NCBI GenBank assembly: GCA_007116405.1
Contig: SKIN01000049.1
Span: forward strand, 1 to 13,431
Direction of reading: 5' to 3'
Origin: Candidatus Kaiserbacteria bacterium
GTDB taxonomy: Bacteria > Patescibacteriota > Minisyncoccia > Phycocordibacterales > UBA12088
Length of the DNA: 13,431 bases
Position 1 is the stretch's first letter. Each line of letters opens with the position of its first letter. Shown one piece after another: positions 1 through 5,876 of this stretch. The notes under the pieces were generated by a model. That model was given only the letters and a program-made list of their open reading frames with translations, made no database searches and had not been told where the DNA came from. The translations under genes and the position numbers were made by a program.

Positions 1-1109
1 GCACCCATTGCAACGACCTCGTCCGGGTTGATGCTCTTGTTCGGTTCTTTGTTGAAGAGTTTTTTGACAGCTTCCACGATAGCGGGCATGCGCGTCTGTC
101 CTCCCACGAGCACTATTTCATCGATGTCCTCAAACTTGAAGGGGCTGGCCTCGATGGCGCGCTTGGTTATCTCTATTGAACGCTCCACGTACTCCGCGGA
201 GAGTTCTTCGAGCTTGGCGCGGGAGAGGTGCAGGAGAAGGTGCTTCGGTCCTGACGCATCGGAAGTGATGAACGGTATGTTGATCTCCGTCTCATTCACG
301 TTTGAAAGCTCTATCTTTGCCTTCTCTGCCGCTTCGTCCAAACGTTGTAGCGCAAGCGGGTCTTTGGTCACATCGATACCTGAGTCTTTCTTGAACTCAT
401 CAGCTATCCACCGCACTATCTTTTGGTCGATATCGCGGCCACCCATGTGGCTGTCGCCGTCGGTGCTTTTCACCTCGATGACGTCGTCACCGACTTCGAG
501 TACCGATACGTCAAATGTGCCTCCTCCGAAATCGTACACCACTATTTGCTCGTCTTTCTTTTTGTTGAAACCATAGGCAAGCGCTGCAGCGGTCGGTTCG
601 TTGATGATGCGCTTCACCTCAAGACCCGCTATCTTTCCGGCATCTTTGGTCGCCTTGCGCTGCGCATCGTTAAAGTACGCAGGTACGGTAATGACCGCTT
701 CTGTTATCTTCTCTCCGAGACGTCGCTCGGCGTCATTCTTGAGCTTCTGAAGTATCATCGCGCTGATCTCCTCCGGGCGGTAATCCTTGTCTCCCATGCG
801 CACCAGAACACCTCCGTCGTTTCCTTTCTTCACCTCGTACGGCACGACCTCTTTGTCGCGTTTGACCGCCTCGTCTTCGTAGTTATGGCCAATGAAGCGC
901 TTGATGCCGTAGATGGTATTCTGCGGATTCGTAACAGCCTGACGGCGGGCAATGACACCTACCGCTCGCTCTTTGTTCTTTGATATGGAAACGACCGACG
1001 GCGTCGTCCTGCTTCCTTCTTCATTTTCGATGATCTTGGGTTCACCTCCCTCGACGTACGCCATAGCGGAGTTTGTGGTCCCAAGGTCAATGCCGAGTAT
1101 TTTAGACAT
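1..1109 (-). CDS. dnaK: Molecular chaperone DnaK (Hsp70), N-terminal part, cut by window edge
   Basis: ATP-dependent cytosolic chaperone that binds exposed hydrophobic segments of client proteins, working with GrpE and DnaJ. The frame is open from the left edge to an ATG at 1107-1109, giving the first 369 residues of a protein normally about 610-640 long. Almost the whole actin-like ATPase domain is visible: GIDLGTTNS at residues 6-14, K70 in the IKRFIG segment, the connect/ATP region around 138-180 with NEPTAAALAYG (E171), the phosphate-2 loop DFGGGTFD at 193-200, and VGGQTRMP at 335-342. Residue numbering tracks E. coli DnaK closely to about residue 200. It lies 40 bases downstream of grpE on the same strand, so co-transcription is likely. 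No SD is visible; a TTTAAT box sits 10 bases before the ATG and could give a short-leader transcript. No CIRCE element was seen. The substrate-binding domain lies outside the window. Confidence 0.98.
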   Translation of the reverse strand, partial: MSKILGIDLGTTNSAMAYVEGGEPKIIENEEGSRTTPSVVSISKNKERAVGVIARRQAVTNPQNTIYGIKRFIGHNYEDEAVKRDKEVVPYEVKKGNDGGVLVRMGDKDYRPEEISAMILQKLKNDAERRLGEKITEAVITVPAYFNDAQRKATKDAGKIAGLEVKRIINEPTAAALAYGFNKKKDEQIVVYDFGGGTFDVSVLEVGDDVIEVKSTDGDSHMGGRDIDQKIVRWIADEFKKDSGIDVTKDPLALQRLDEAAEKAKIELSNVNETEINIPFITSDASGPKHLLLHLSRAKLEELSAEYVERSIEITKRAIEASPFKFEDIDEIVLVGGQTRMPAIVEAVKKLFNKEPNKSINPDEVVAMG

Positions 1110-1149
1110 AGTGTGCGTGATTAAAGGTGATAATGTGGTCCTAGTGTTT

Positions 1150-1734
1150 TTAACCGGTCTGTGCCACCACGACCTTTGCCGGGCGGACGACCTCTTCTCC
1201 TATACGATACCCCCGCTGGAAGACCTGCGCGAGTGTGTGATCCTTTGAAGCATCGTCAGTCGGTACGACACTCATGCATTCGTGGAGCATCGGGTCGAAT
1301 GTATCGCCCTCTTTGCCATAGCCTATAAGGCCCTGGTCTGCGAAGACCTTGGCGAGCTGTCCGTGAATGCGTTCGACGCCTTCACGCCATTCCTTGTCGA
1401 CAGTCCCCCACGTCGAGGTCGACATCGCGCTCTCAAAGCTGTCCATGACCGCAATGAGTGAGCGAAGTAGGTCGGCCTTGGCACGCGTGGCGTCCCGTGC
1501 GCGGTCCTCCTCGACCATACGCCGGAAATTCACGAGGTCAGCCCTGCTGCGCTGCCACCCCGCAAGATGTTCATCTCTCTCTTTCTTTGCTTTTGCGAGT
1601 TCGTTACGGAGTTTCTTTATGGTCCCTTGGAGCCCGTGGGCCGCCGTTTCGTCTTCTTCCACGACGACACTTTCATCAAGGTCCTGCTCTTCCATGATGT
1701 CGTCATCATGTTTCTTTCGGGGGGCTTTTCGCAT
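1150..1734 (-). CDS. grpE: Nucleotide exchange factor GrpE
   Basis: Dimeric cofactor that releases ADP from DnaK and so resets the chaperone cycle. The 194-aa product is of normal family length. It has an acidic N-terminal tail (about residues 9-32), a long heptad-like helix (about 35-85, KLRNELAKAKKERDEHLAGW then RADLVNFRR), and the C-terminal beta domain with the GrpE signature: FDPMLHECMSVV at 146-157 and GYRIGEEVVRPAKVVVA at 175-191. It lies between ung (52 bases upstream) and dnaK (40 bases downstream). The ATG at 1732-1734 was chosen because a consensus promoter ends exactly 6 bases before it, which predicts a transcript starting at or next to this ATG; there is no SD. A later ATG (residue 14) is in frame but has no better signal. 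Identification is firm. Confidence 0.97.
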   Translation of the reverse strand: MRKAPRKKHDDDIMEEQDLDESVVVEEDETAAHGLQGTIKKLRNELAKAKKERDEHLAGWQRSRADLVNFRRMVEEDRARDATRAKADLLRSLIAVMDSFESAMSTSTWGTVDKEWREGVERIHGQLAKVFADQGLIGYGKEGDTFDPMLHECMSVVPTDDASKDHTLAQVFQRGYRIGEEVVRPAKVVVAQTG

Positions 1735-1740
1735 GGCATC

Positions 1741-1768
1741 ATTATAGTGACGCCTTGCGGACTGTCAA
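1741..1768 (-). promoter_or_regulatory. Consensus sigma70-type promoter of grpE, predicted leaderless
   Basis: On the minus strand TTGACA (1763-1768) is followed after 16 bases by TATAAT (1741-1746), both perfect hexamers. Only six bases (GATGCC) separate the -10 box from the ATG at 1734. The usual distance to +1 places the transcription start on the A of the start codon. The promoter lies in the 52-base ung-grpE gap, so grpE-dnaK can be transcribed independently of ung. Confidence 0.85.
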
Positions 1769-1786
1769 ATTATGTGGAGATATTTT

Positions 1787-2455
1787 TTACCAACGTATTG
1801 GCGCTATGTTGTGCTCCTGAAGGTAAGCATTTGCCTTGCTGAAATGGCGACATCCAAAGAAGCCACTGTTTGCAGAGTACGGTGATGGGTGAGCTGCCTC
1901 GAGCACCAGATGCTTAGCGCGGTCGATGTGCTCCCCCTTCTTCTTGGCGTAGTTGCCCCACAAGAGAAAGACCAGGTGCTCTCGCTCCTCTGAGAGGACA
2001 CGTATGACGGCGTCGGTGAATTGCTCCCAGCCCTTGTTCTGATGACTCCCGGGAGCTCCGGCGCGCACAGTAAGCGTCGCGTTGAGGAGCAGCACACCTT
2101 GCTCGGCCCACCGTTCAAGGTTGCCGTGCTCAGGTATAGGTATGGCAAGGTCTGTCTGCAGCTCCTTATAGATATTTTGAAGCGAAGGAGGCATACGAAC
2201 ACCCTCCGGAACGGAGAACGAGAGGCCGTGAGCTTGCCCGGTACCATGGTACGGATCCTGGCCGAGTATCACCACCTTCACGGAATCAAACGGACAAGCA
2301 TCAAACGCTGCAAATACGAACTTGGGTGGCGGATACACGGTGGTGCTCGTGTACTCAGCACGTACGAATGCGGTCAGGTCTCGCCAGTAGTCGGTGGTAA
2401 ATTCATCCTGCAACACCTGTTTCCACGAAGATTCGATGCGGACCATGTCACTCAT
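1787..2455 (-). CDS. ung: Uracil-DNA glycosylase, family 1
   Basis: Excises uracil from DNA to start base-excision repair. The 222-aa product fits family length (about 220-230). Motif A is GQDPYHG at 65-71 with the catalytic Asp D67. F80 and N125 are the likely uracil-stacking and uracil-binding residues. Motif B is HPSP at 189-192 (catalytic His H189), followed by GFFGCRHFS at 198-206. The residue after HPSP, usually the Leu that intercalates into the DNA, is Tyr here (Y193), and the usual Arg four residues on is Ser. The frame stays open upstream to a TTG near 2509, but the ATG at 2453-2455 gives the right N-terminus and has a TGG-TAGCAT extended -10 seven bases ahead. No SD is present. It is followed by grpE and divergent from the 55-aa ORF. 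Confidence 0.97.
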   Translation of the reverse strand: MSDMVRIESSWKQVLQDEFTTDYWRDLTAFVRAEYTSTTVYPPPKFVFAAFDACPFDSVKVVILGQDPYHGTGQAHGLSFSVPEGVRMPPSLQNIYKELQTDLAIPIPEHGNLERWAEQGVLLLNATLTVRAGAPGSHQNKGWEQFTDAVIRVLSEEREHLVFLLWGNYAKKKGEHIDRAKHLVLEAAHPSPYSANSGFFGCRHFSKANAYLQEHNIAPIRW

Positions 2456-2462
2456 GCATGCA

Positions 2463-2471
2463 ATGCTACCA
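2463..2471 (-). promoter_or_regulatory. Putative extended -10 of ung
   Basis: On the minus strand TGG-TAGCAT lies 7 bases before the ung ATG. The hexamer matches consensus at 4 of 6 positions and carries the TGN extension. No convincing -35 is seen. The call rests mainly on the same arrangement recurring at other genes in the window. Confidence 0.45.
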
Positions 2472-2513
2472 CAGAACATGGGTGATGCTGGTGAGTTGTG
2501 ACGATGCAATCGG

Positions 2514-2545
2514 TTGACAGTTGCTATATTCTATTGTTTCATAGT
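2514..2545 (+). promoter_or_regulatory. Putative promoter of the 55-aa ORF
   Basis: A perfect TTGACA lies at 2514-2519. The -10 is ambiguous: TTTCAT (2537-2542) has a 17-base spacer, while CATAGT (2540-2545) looks slightly better but has a 20-base spacer. Either gives a leader of roughly 20-25 bases that contains the SD. Confidence 0.5.
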
Positions 2546-2572
2546 AGAGAACACACAGCGAGGGGAGGCATC

Positions 2573-2740
2573 ATGCGTATTCCGTTCTTTCATAACGTAA
2601 TTGAAGATGAGCCGATTCTAGGTGACGAGACAGCCGCCCCACCGGTCCCGGAAACAGGTGGTCATCATGAGACGAGGCTTGAGGACCTCGATATGCCTGA
2701 GCGGTTCAGGCGGACAGCCGACGACCCTGTCGAGCAGTGA
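2573..2740 (+). CDS. Small acidic protein, 55 aa, unknown function
   Basis: I do not recognise this protein. It starts at an ATG preceded by a strong SD (AGGGGAGG, 2561-2568, 4 bases before the ATG) and ends at TGA 2738-2740, five bases before the stem of an intrinsic terminator. A TTGACA box lies 54 bases before the SD's far end. That makes a complete single-gene transcription unit, which is the main reason to call it real. The product is strongly acidic (14 Asp/Glu against 5 Arg, no Lys, no Cys), Pro-rich in the middle (residues 22-28), and has no signal peptide or membrane segment, so it is probably cytosolic and largely disordered. A longer frame begins upstream at 2498 but would overlap the promoter. 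It is divergent from ung and convergent with the DnaQ/GIY-YIG nuclease gene. It could instead encode a regulatory RNA with an incidental frame. Confidence 0.6.
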   Translation: MRIPFFHNVIEDEPILGDETAAPPVPETGGHHETRLEDLDMPERFRRTADDPVEQ

Positions 2741-2744
2741 TATC

Positions 2745-2779
2745 TACCCCAACACACAACGTGTGTTGGGGTATTTTTT
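2745..2779 (+). terminator. Intrinsic terminator after the 55-aa ORF
   Basis: A perfect 13-bp stem (2745-2757 with 2761-2773) closes a 3-base AAC loop and is followed by six T (2774-2779). The T-run is only on the plus-strand side, so it mainly ends the 55-aa transcript. Its tail touches the stop codon of the convergent nuclease gene. Confidence 0.9.
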
Positions 2780-4232
2780 ATACGATACGCAACGGTTCGG
2801 GAATATTGAAGCCATCAGTATCGAGCAATTGCTTTTGCGAGAGGTCATGCACAACATACCTTCTCCGCTTTCGCAACAGCTCCTGCGCTAACAAATGGTA
2901 CGTTTCGTACTCGAATGGAATAGGAGCGGGTACGAACTGCTCCCAGTGTTCACCGTCGGTGTGCAGTGCTGAGAGTACACGCCATCGATCGATGATGAAC
3001 AGCTCACCTACACCGGTTGAGTCCCGCTCCTCTATGGCAACAGGGCCTTCAAAGGGCCACTCTTTCAGGCGAAACCTCGCACACGCACTCATCGAGCGAC
3101 GATTGTAATGCCGGTGCTTTTCCTTGCCGATACACGCACCTCTGCAGACGCCCTCTCCTAATGCACTGCACGGTGCTTCTGCTTCCAACCCGATGCGACA
3201 CTTGCAGAGCTCGTGGTCCTTGACCAAAGAGGTGAGGACGGTGGTCGCATGGTCACGAGACCGAAATATACCGACCACAGAGCGCTCCTGCCCTGGAGCA
3301 AGCGTGTCGACCTCCTCGATGGTGCTGCTGTGGTATCCTCCGTCACCGGTAAATTCTCGCGCGATAGTGAACGTACCCGGAAGTGGTGATGTGCCGTACT
3401 CCGGATGATGCAGTTTCTTCTGATGCGACTCAAGGAGCATTGCTCCAAACTCACCTCCGGTCACCTGGTACTGAACCGAGCGCATGCGTGTGATCATGTC
3501 CTTGGCAGGACCGGGAGGATGGTCCTTTGCAAAATGCGCCCGGAGTCGCGTAAGCATGTTCCTGCTTCTGCCGATGTAGAGCAACGCACCATACTGGTCA
3601 AACAAGGAATACACACCGGGCCTATCAGGGACCGAGCGCAGCATGTCCTCCTGTACGCGAGGCATAAGGTGATGTGTATGGACGTGCTCCTGAAGTGCGA
3701 TGTGGAGTTCCCTTTCACCCAGGCGCTCACGTATGTACTCCATCAACTGCACCAAGACACGGGCATCATCAAACGCACGATGCCGTGCGCCGGCATCAAA
3801 GGCGTACCGTTCGATAATGGCATCGAGACTGTGCCTTTGTTCTTCGGGAAAAATCCGGCGAGAAAGTTGTGCCGTACAGAGATATGGCACCAGGAGTTCC
3901 ATACCAATTCGTTTGAACTCCTCAACAAGAAAGCCGTGATCAAAGTGAGCATTGTGTGCGACAAGCACACCTCCTTCAAGGAGTGAGCGTATCCGGTTGG
4001 CAGTGTGTGAGAAAGGAGGCGCTCCAACAAGCATGTCAGAGCGAATGCCGGTGAGCCCCGTTACAAAGGGAGGCACCGGTTCCCCCGGGTCGATGAGGGT
4101 GGAGTATTCATCCGTCACTACCCCTTTTTCCGTGCGCAGTATACCTACTTCAATGACCCGATGCTGGCGGACACTGGTGCCCGTGGTCTCAAGGTCTACA
4201 TATATGAGAGGTGTCGAGCGATCTATTTGCAT
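2778..4232 (-). CDS. DnaQ-like 3'-5' exonuclease fused to UvrC/Cho-like GIY-YIG endonuclease
   Basis: A 484-aa two-nuclease protein, probably acting on damaged DNA. Residues about 8-170 form a DEDDh exonuclease: D13 and E15 in VDLETTG, D98 in HNAHFDHGF, and H151 with D156 in HRAFDDAR (H-x4-D). Residues about 203-280 form a GIY-YIG domain: GVY 206-208 and YIG 219-221 are exactly ten residues apart, with likely catalytic R229 and E268 (AMLLES). Downstream cysteines C343, C355, C363 and C367 have the C-x11-C-x7-C-x3-C spacing of the UvrC Fe-S cluster. The RNase H-like and HhH domains of full UvrC are absent, so the second half resembles Cho. Similar fusions are known in Actinobacteria and other groups. 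The ATG at 4230-4232 has GGAGG six bases upstream. It lies 57 bases downstream of lexA, which suggests SOS control, as for Cho in E. coli. Substrate and damage specificity are inferred. Confidence 0.92.
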   Translation of the reverse strand: MQIDRSTPLIYVDLETTGTSVRQHRVIEVGILRTEKGVVTDEYSTLIDPGEPVPPFVTGLTGIRSDMLVGAPPFSHTANRIRSLLEGGVLVAHNAHFDHGFLVEEFKRIGMELLVPYLCTAQLSRRIFPEEQRHSLDAIIERYAFDAGARHRAFDDARVLVQLMEYIRERLGERELHIALQEHVHTHHLMPRVQEDMLRSVPDRPGVYSLFDQYGALLYIGRSRNMLTRLRAHFAKDHPPGPAKDMITRMRSVQYQVTGGEFGAMLLESHQKKLHHPEYGTSPLPGTFTIAREFTGDGGYHSSTIEEVDTLAPGQERSVVGIFRSRDHATTVLTSLVKDHELCKCRIGLEAEAPCSALGEGVCRGACIGKEKHRHYNRRSMSACARFRLKEWPFEGPVAIEERDSTGVGELFIIDRWRVLSALHTDGEHWEQFVPAPIPFEYETYHLLAQELLRKRRRYVVHDLSQKQLLDTDGFNIPEPLRIV

Positions 4233-4243
4233 GCGGTGCCTCC

Positions 4244-4272
4244 AATATACGCGTTATGTCGCGTACTATGAA
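4244..4272 (-). promoter_or_regulatory. Possible internal promoter for the nuclease fusion, with symmetric GAAC/GTTC element
   Basis: On the minus strand TTCATA (4267-4272) and TATATT (4244-4249) are 17 bases apart. The 9-bp palindrome GAACAGTTC (4270-4278) overlaps the -35. The -10 abuts the GGAGG, so a transcript from this promoter would start inside or after the SD, while read-through from lexA would retain it. Confidence 0.4.
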
Positions 4273-4289
4273 CTGTTCGGTAATCGCCC

Positions 4290-4877
4290 CTATATCCCTC
4301 TGCCATACGTACGAATGACGCTGCGGACCACTCCGCCTACTTCGAGTGATTCTTCCGGGTAGAGATCAGGAAATGATTCGTTGGCAGGTTCCAAGTACTT
4401 TCTTCCACGCTTCTCACGGAGATACTTCACCGTCCACTCTCCGTCGATGCAAGCCACAACAATATCGCCGACACGGGCCTGCTCTGTTCTCTCGACAAGC
4501 AGGAGGTCGCCCTCAAAGATGCCCGCGTCGACCATCGAAAGGCCTTTGACACGGAGGAGGTACATCCGTTCACGGGCACCGAGCAAAAGGTCGTCGATAG
4601 CTACGTGGTCAAGCGCAACCTCCTCTGCGGGAGAAGGAAAACCTGCTTCAACGTACCCAACGAATGGCACTTCTTCGTTCAGGAGTACCGGTATGAGTTT
4701 GCCTCGCTCATCCTTTCTAACTACTCCTGCGTCGATGAGTCTATCAACGAGTTTTGATACGGCGTTCTTAGACGCATATCCAAACAGCTGGCACATTTCG
4801 CTATAGCCCGGCATGCGCTTATGCGTACGGTAGAAACCAATGAGCTTTTCTTTCTGTGTGTGAAGGTCTGCTGGCAT
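4290..4877 (-). CDS. lexA: LexA repressor (S24 self-cleaving SOS regulator)
   Basis: Represses DNA-damage genes and inactivates itself by autocleavage when RecA filaments form. At 195 aa it is close to the family norm of about 200. Residues about 8-60 are a winged helix-turn-helix, with likely recognition helix SKNAVSKLVDRL (36-47). The C-terminal S24 peptidase domain keeps all key elements: cleavage site A78-G79 in YVEAGFP, catalytic Ser S114 in KGLSMVDAGI, and Lys K151 in EWTVKYL, so it should be cleavable. The ATG at 4875-4877 has no SD and lies 21 bases after the stop of the 88-aa ORF, so translation may depend on the upstream gene. Candidate operators are the 18-bp palindrome at 5203-5220 and a weaker repeat at 4884-4902. 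The nuclease fusion follows, as expected for an SOS operon. Confidence 0.95.
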   Translation of the reverse strand: MPADLHTQKEKLIGFYRTHKRMPGYSEMCQLFGYASKNAVSKLVDRLIDAGVVRKDERGKLIPVLLNEEVPFVGYVEAGFPSPAEEVALDHVAIDDLLLGARERMYLLRVKGLSMVDAGIFEGDLLLVERTEQARVGDIVVACIDGEWTVKYLREKRGRKYLEPANESFPDLYPEESLEVGGVVRSVIRTYGRGI

Positions 4878-4883
4878 GATGGT

Positions 4884-4902
4884 GTAACAGCTGTCAGGTT
4901 AC
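4884..4902. repeat. Short inverted repeat between the 88-aa ORF and lexA
   Basis: GTAAC arms (4884-4888 and 4898-4902) flank a 9-base centre, and an 8-bp palindrome ACAGCTGT lies at 4887-4894. It could be a secondary operator or a small mRNA hairpin. At this size chance is possible. Confidence 0.3.
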
Positions 4903-5165
4903 GCAAACTGCATGGTAAACACTCGAGCCAAGATACCCTTTGACAGCTTCCTTCGCACAGGGCTCTTGCCGCGGCAGGACCTCCTGGGGCGTTCAGCGTA
5001 TGTTGATGACTCTTCCACCTGGAGGCTGCGCAGCGTCATGAGCAACTCGCGGTGATGGCGCGCCTCTTTCTCGAACGGCTTGCCCTTGATGATCTTGCGA
5101 TCGATGGTCGTGTTCAATCGTTCGATCTCTTTGATTATCTCCTTACGCAGTGTTTGTTTGCTCAT
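4899..5165 (-). CDS. Small basic helical protein, 88 aa, first gene of the lexA unit
   Basis: I do not recognise this family. It begins at an ATG (5163-5165) about 25 bases downstream of the predicted start of a good promoter, and ends 21 bases before lexA. Residues 1-50 are rich in Lys, Arg, Glu, Leu and Ile and should form two helices, plausibly a helical hairpin or coiled coil. Residues 51-72 are polar, with one Cys (C64) and several Arg pairs. The last 18 residues are basic then hydrophobic (SKGILARVFTMQFA). There is no signal peptide. No SD is visible. The strong net positive charge would suit contact with nucleic acid, but that is a guess. Its place at the head of the lexA unit suggests damage-inducible expression; a cofactor of LexA or of the nuclease, or an unrelated passenger, are all possible. 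Confidence 0.75.
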   Translation of the reverse strand: MSKQTLRKEIIKEIERLNTTIDRKIIKGKPFEKEARHHRELLMTLRSLQVEESSTYAERPRRSCRGKSPVRRKLSKGILARVFTMQFA

Positions 5166-5196
5166 AGGCCGTGATGTTGGTGTTGCTAATATCTAT

Positions 5197-5225
5197 ATCA
5201 TAGGTGAACGTTCGTACACCGTCAA
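5197..5225 (-). promoter_or_regulatory. Promoter of the 88-aa ORF/lexA unit
   Basis: On the minus strand TTGACG (5220-5225) and TATGAT (5197-5202) are 17 bases apart. The predicted start is near 5190, leaving a leader of about 25 bases without an SD. The spacer is occupied by the palindrome described separately, so a bound repressor would block RNA polymerase directly. Confidence 0.75.
5203..5220. promoter_or_regulatory. Candidate LexA operator, 18-bp palindrome
   Basis: The minus-strand sequence GGTGTACGAACGTTCACC is symmetric at 14 of 18 positions (GGTG.ACG..CGT.CACC). It fills the -35/-10 spacer of the lexA-unit promoter. The core resembles the GAAC...GTTC half-sites of Gram-positive LexA boxes, but without the usual 4-base gap. 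Assignment to LexA is inferred from position. Confidence 0.6.
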
Positions 5226-5302
5226 CGGCAAGGGGGTGTGCATAGACAGGTTGCGCACTGCGTACTGTAATTCCGTCAACACCACAAGCGAATGTAGCGT
5301 CG

Positions 5303-5311
5303 TGGTACTAT
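5303..5311 (+). promoter_or_regulatory. Putative extended -10 of the SNase gene
   Basis: TGG-TACTAT lies 9 bases before the ATG at 5321. No -35 match is evident and there is no SD. The predicted leader is about 3 bases. Confidence 0.5.
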
Positions 5312-5320
5312 GGTACACAC

Positions 5321-5869
5321 ATGACAAACAGGATCCTCATTCTACTACTACTCGCTTCAGTTACCTTGAATGCATATCTGCTGCTTCGGGAAGACCCCGG
5401 GAACACGACTCCCCCGCCGGATGACGTACCCGCTGTGGTCATTGAGACTCCAGCCGCGGGTACGTACCCGTTCATACGCGTCATCGACGGCAACACGGTC
5501 GCCATAGGATACTCAGGGAGAACAGAGCATGTGCGGCTTCTCGGCATCAGGGCCCCTGAGCCAAATGTCCCGGGAGGACCGGAGTGCCAAGCGAGTGAGG
5601 CGATAGCACATCTTCGTGCTACCGCGCAAACCGGAACGGTAGTGCTCAGCTTCGATACTGAACACGGCCCACGCGACACCATGGGCAGACTGACCGGATA
5701 CGTTGAGCTTCCCGACGGCACCGACCTCGGTGAATCAATACTTCGGGATGGCTTTGCCCGCCAGTTCTCCTCGACAGGCACGCATGAGCGCTATGAGGCA
5801 TACCGTGAGGCAGAACAATTTGCCATTCAAAACCAACTGGGTCTGTGGGACCCTGAACTCTGCCCGTAA
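5321..5869 (+). CDS. Exported staphylococcal-nuclease-like (SNase) protein
   Basis: Member of the thermonuclease (SNase, OB-fold) family, which cuts DNA and RNA outside or at the surface of the cell. The 182-aa product has an N-terminal hydrophobic segment (residues 4-22) that is a signal anchor or signal peptide, a Pro-rich linker (about 30-48), and an SNase fold from about 50 to 177. Catalytic residues equivalent to R35, E43 and R87 of the staphylococcal enzyme are present as R72, E80 and R123. The two calcium-ligand aspartates are not: DGD reads DGN (N58) and the IDAPE-type motif reads IRAPE (R77). C89 and C181 could form a disulfide, fitting export. The start has an extended -10 nine bases upstream. 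It converges on the peroxiredoxin gene with only 7 bases between stops. It may be an altered, metal-independent or binding-only variant. Confidence 0.88.
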   Translation: MTNRILILLLLASVTLNAYLLLREDPGNTTPPPDDVPAVVIETPAAGTYPFIRVIDGNTVAIGYSGRTEHVRLLGIRAPEPNVPGGPECQASEAIAHLRATAQTGTVVLSFDTEHGPRDTMGRLTGYVELPDGTDLGESILRDGFARQFSSTGTHERYEAYREAEQFAIQNQLGLWDPELCP

Positions 5870-5876
5870 AGCGCGC

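Noticed and set aside
28..983. Plus-strand frames opposite dnaK (28-576 and 423-983)
   Set aside because: The minus strand encodes unmistakable DnaK across the region; these are shadows.
1110..1800. CIRCE/HrcA operator controlling grpE-dnaK
   Set aside because: I looked for TTAGCACTC-N9-GAGTGCTAA-like repeats around both starts and found none; grpE has a plain consensus promoter.
4884..4902. GTAAC-N9-GTTAC repeat as the main LexA operator
   Set aside because: Only 5-bp arms, and no convincing promoter next to it; the 18-bp palindrome at 5203-5220 lies inside a good promoter. Kept only as a low-confidence repeat.
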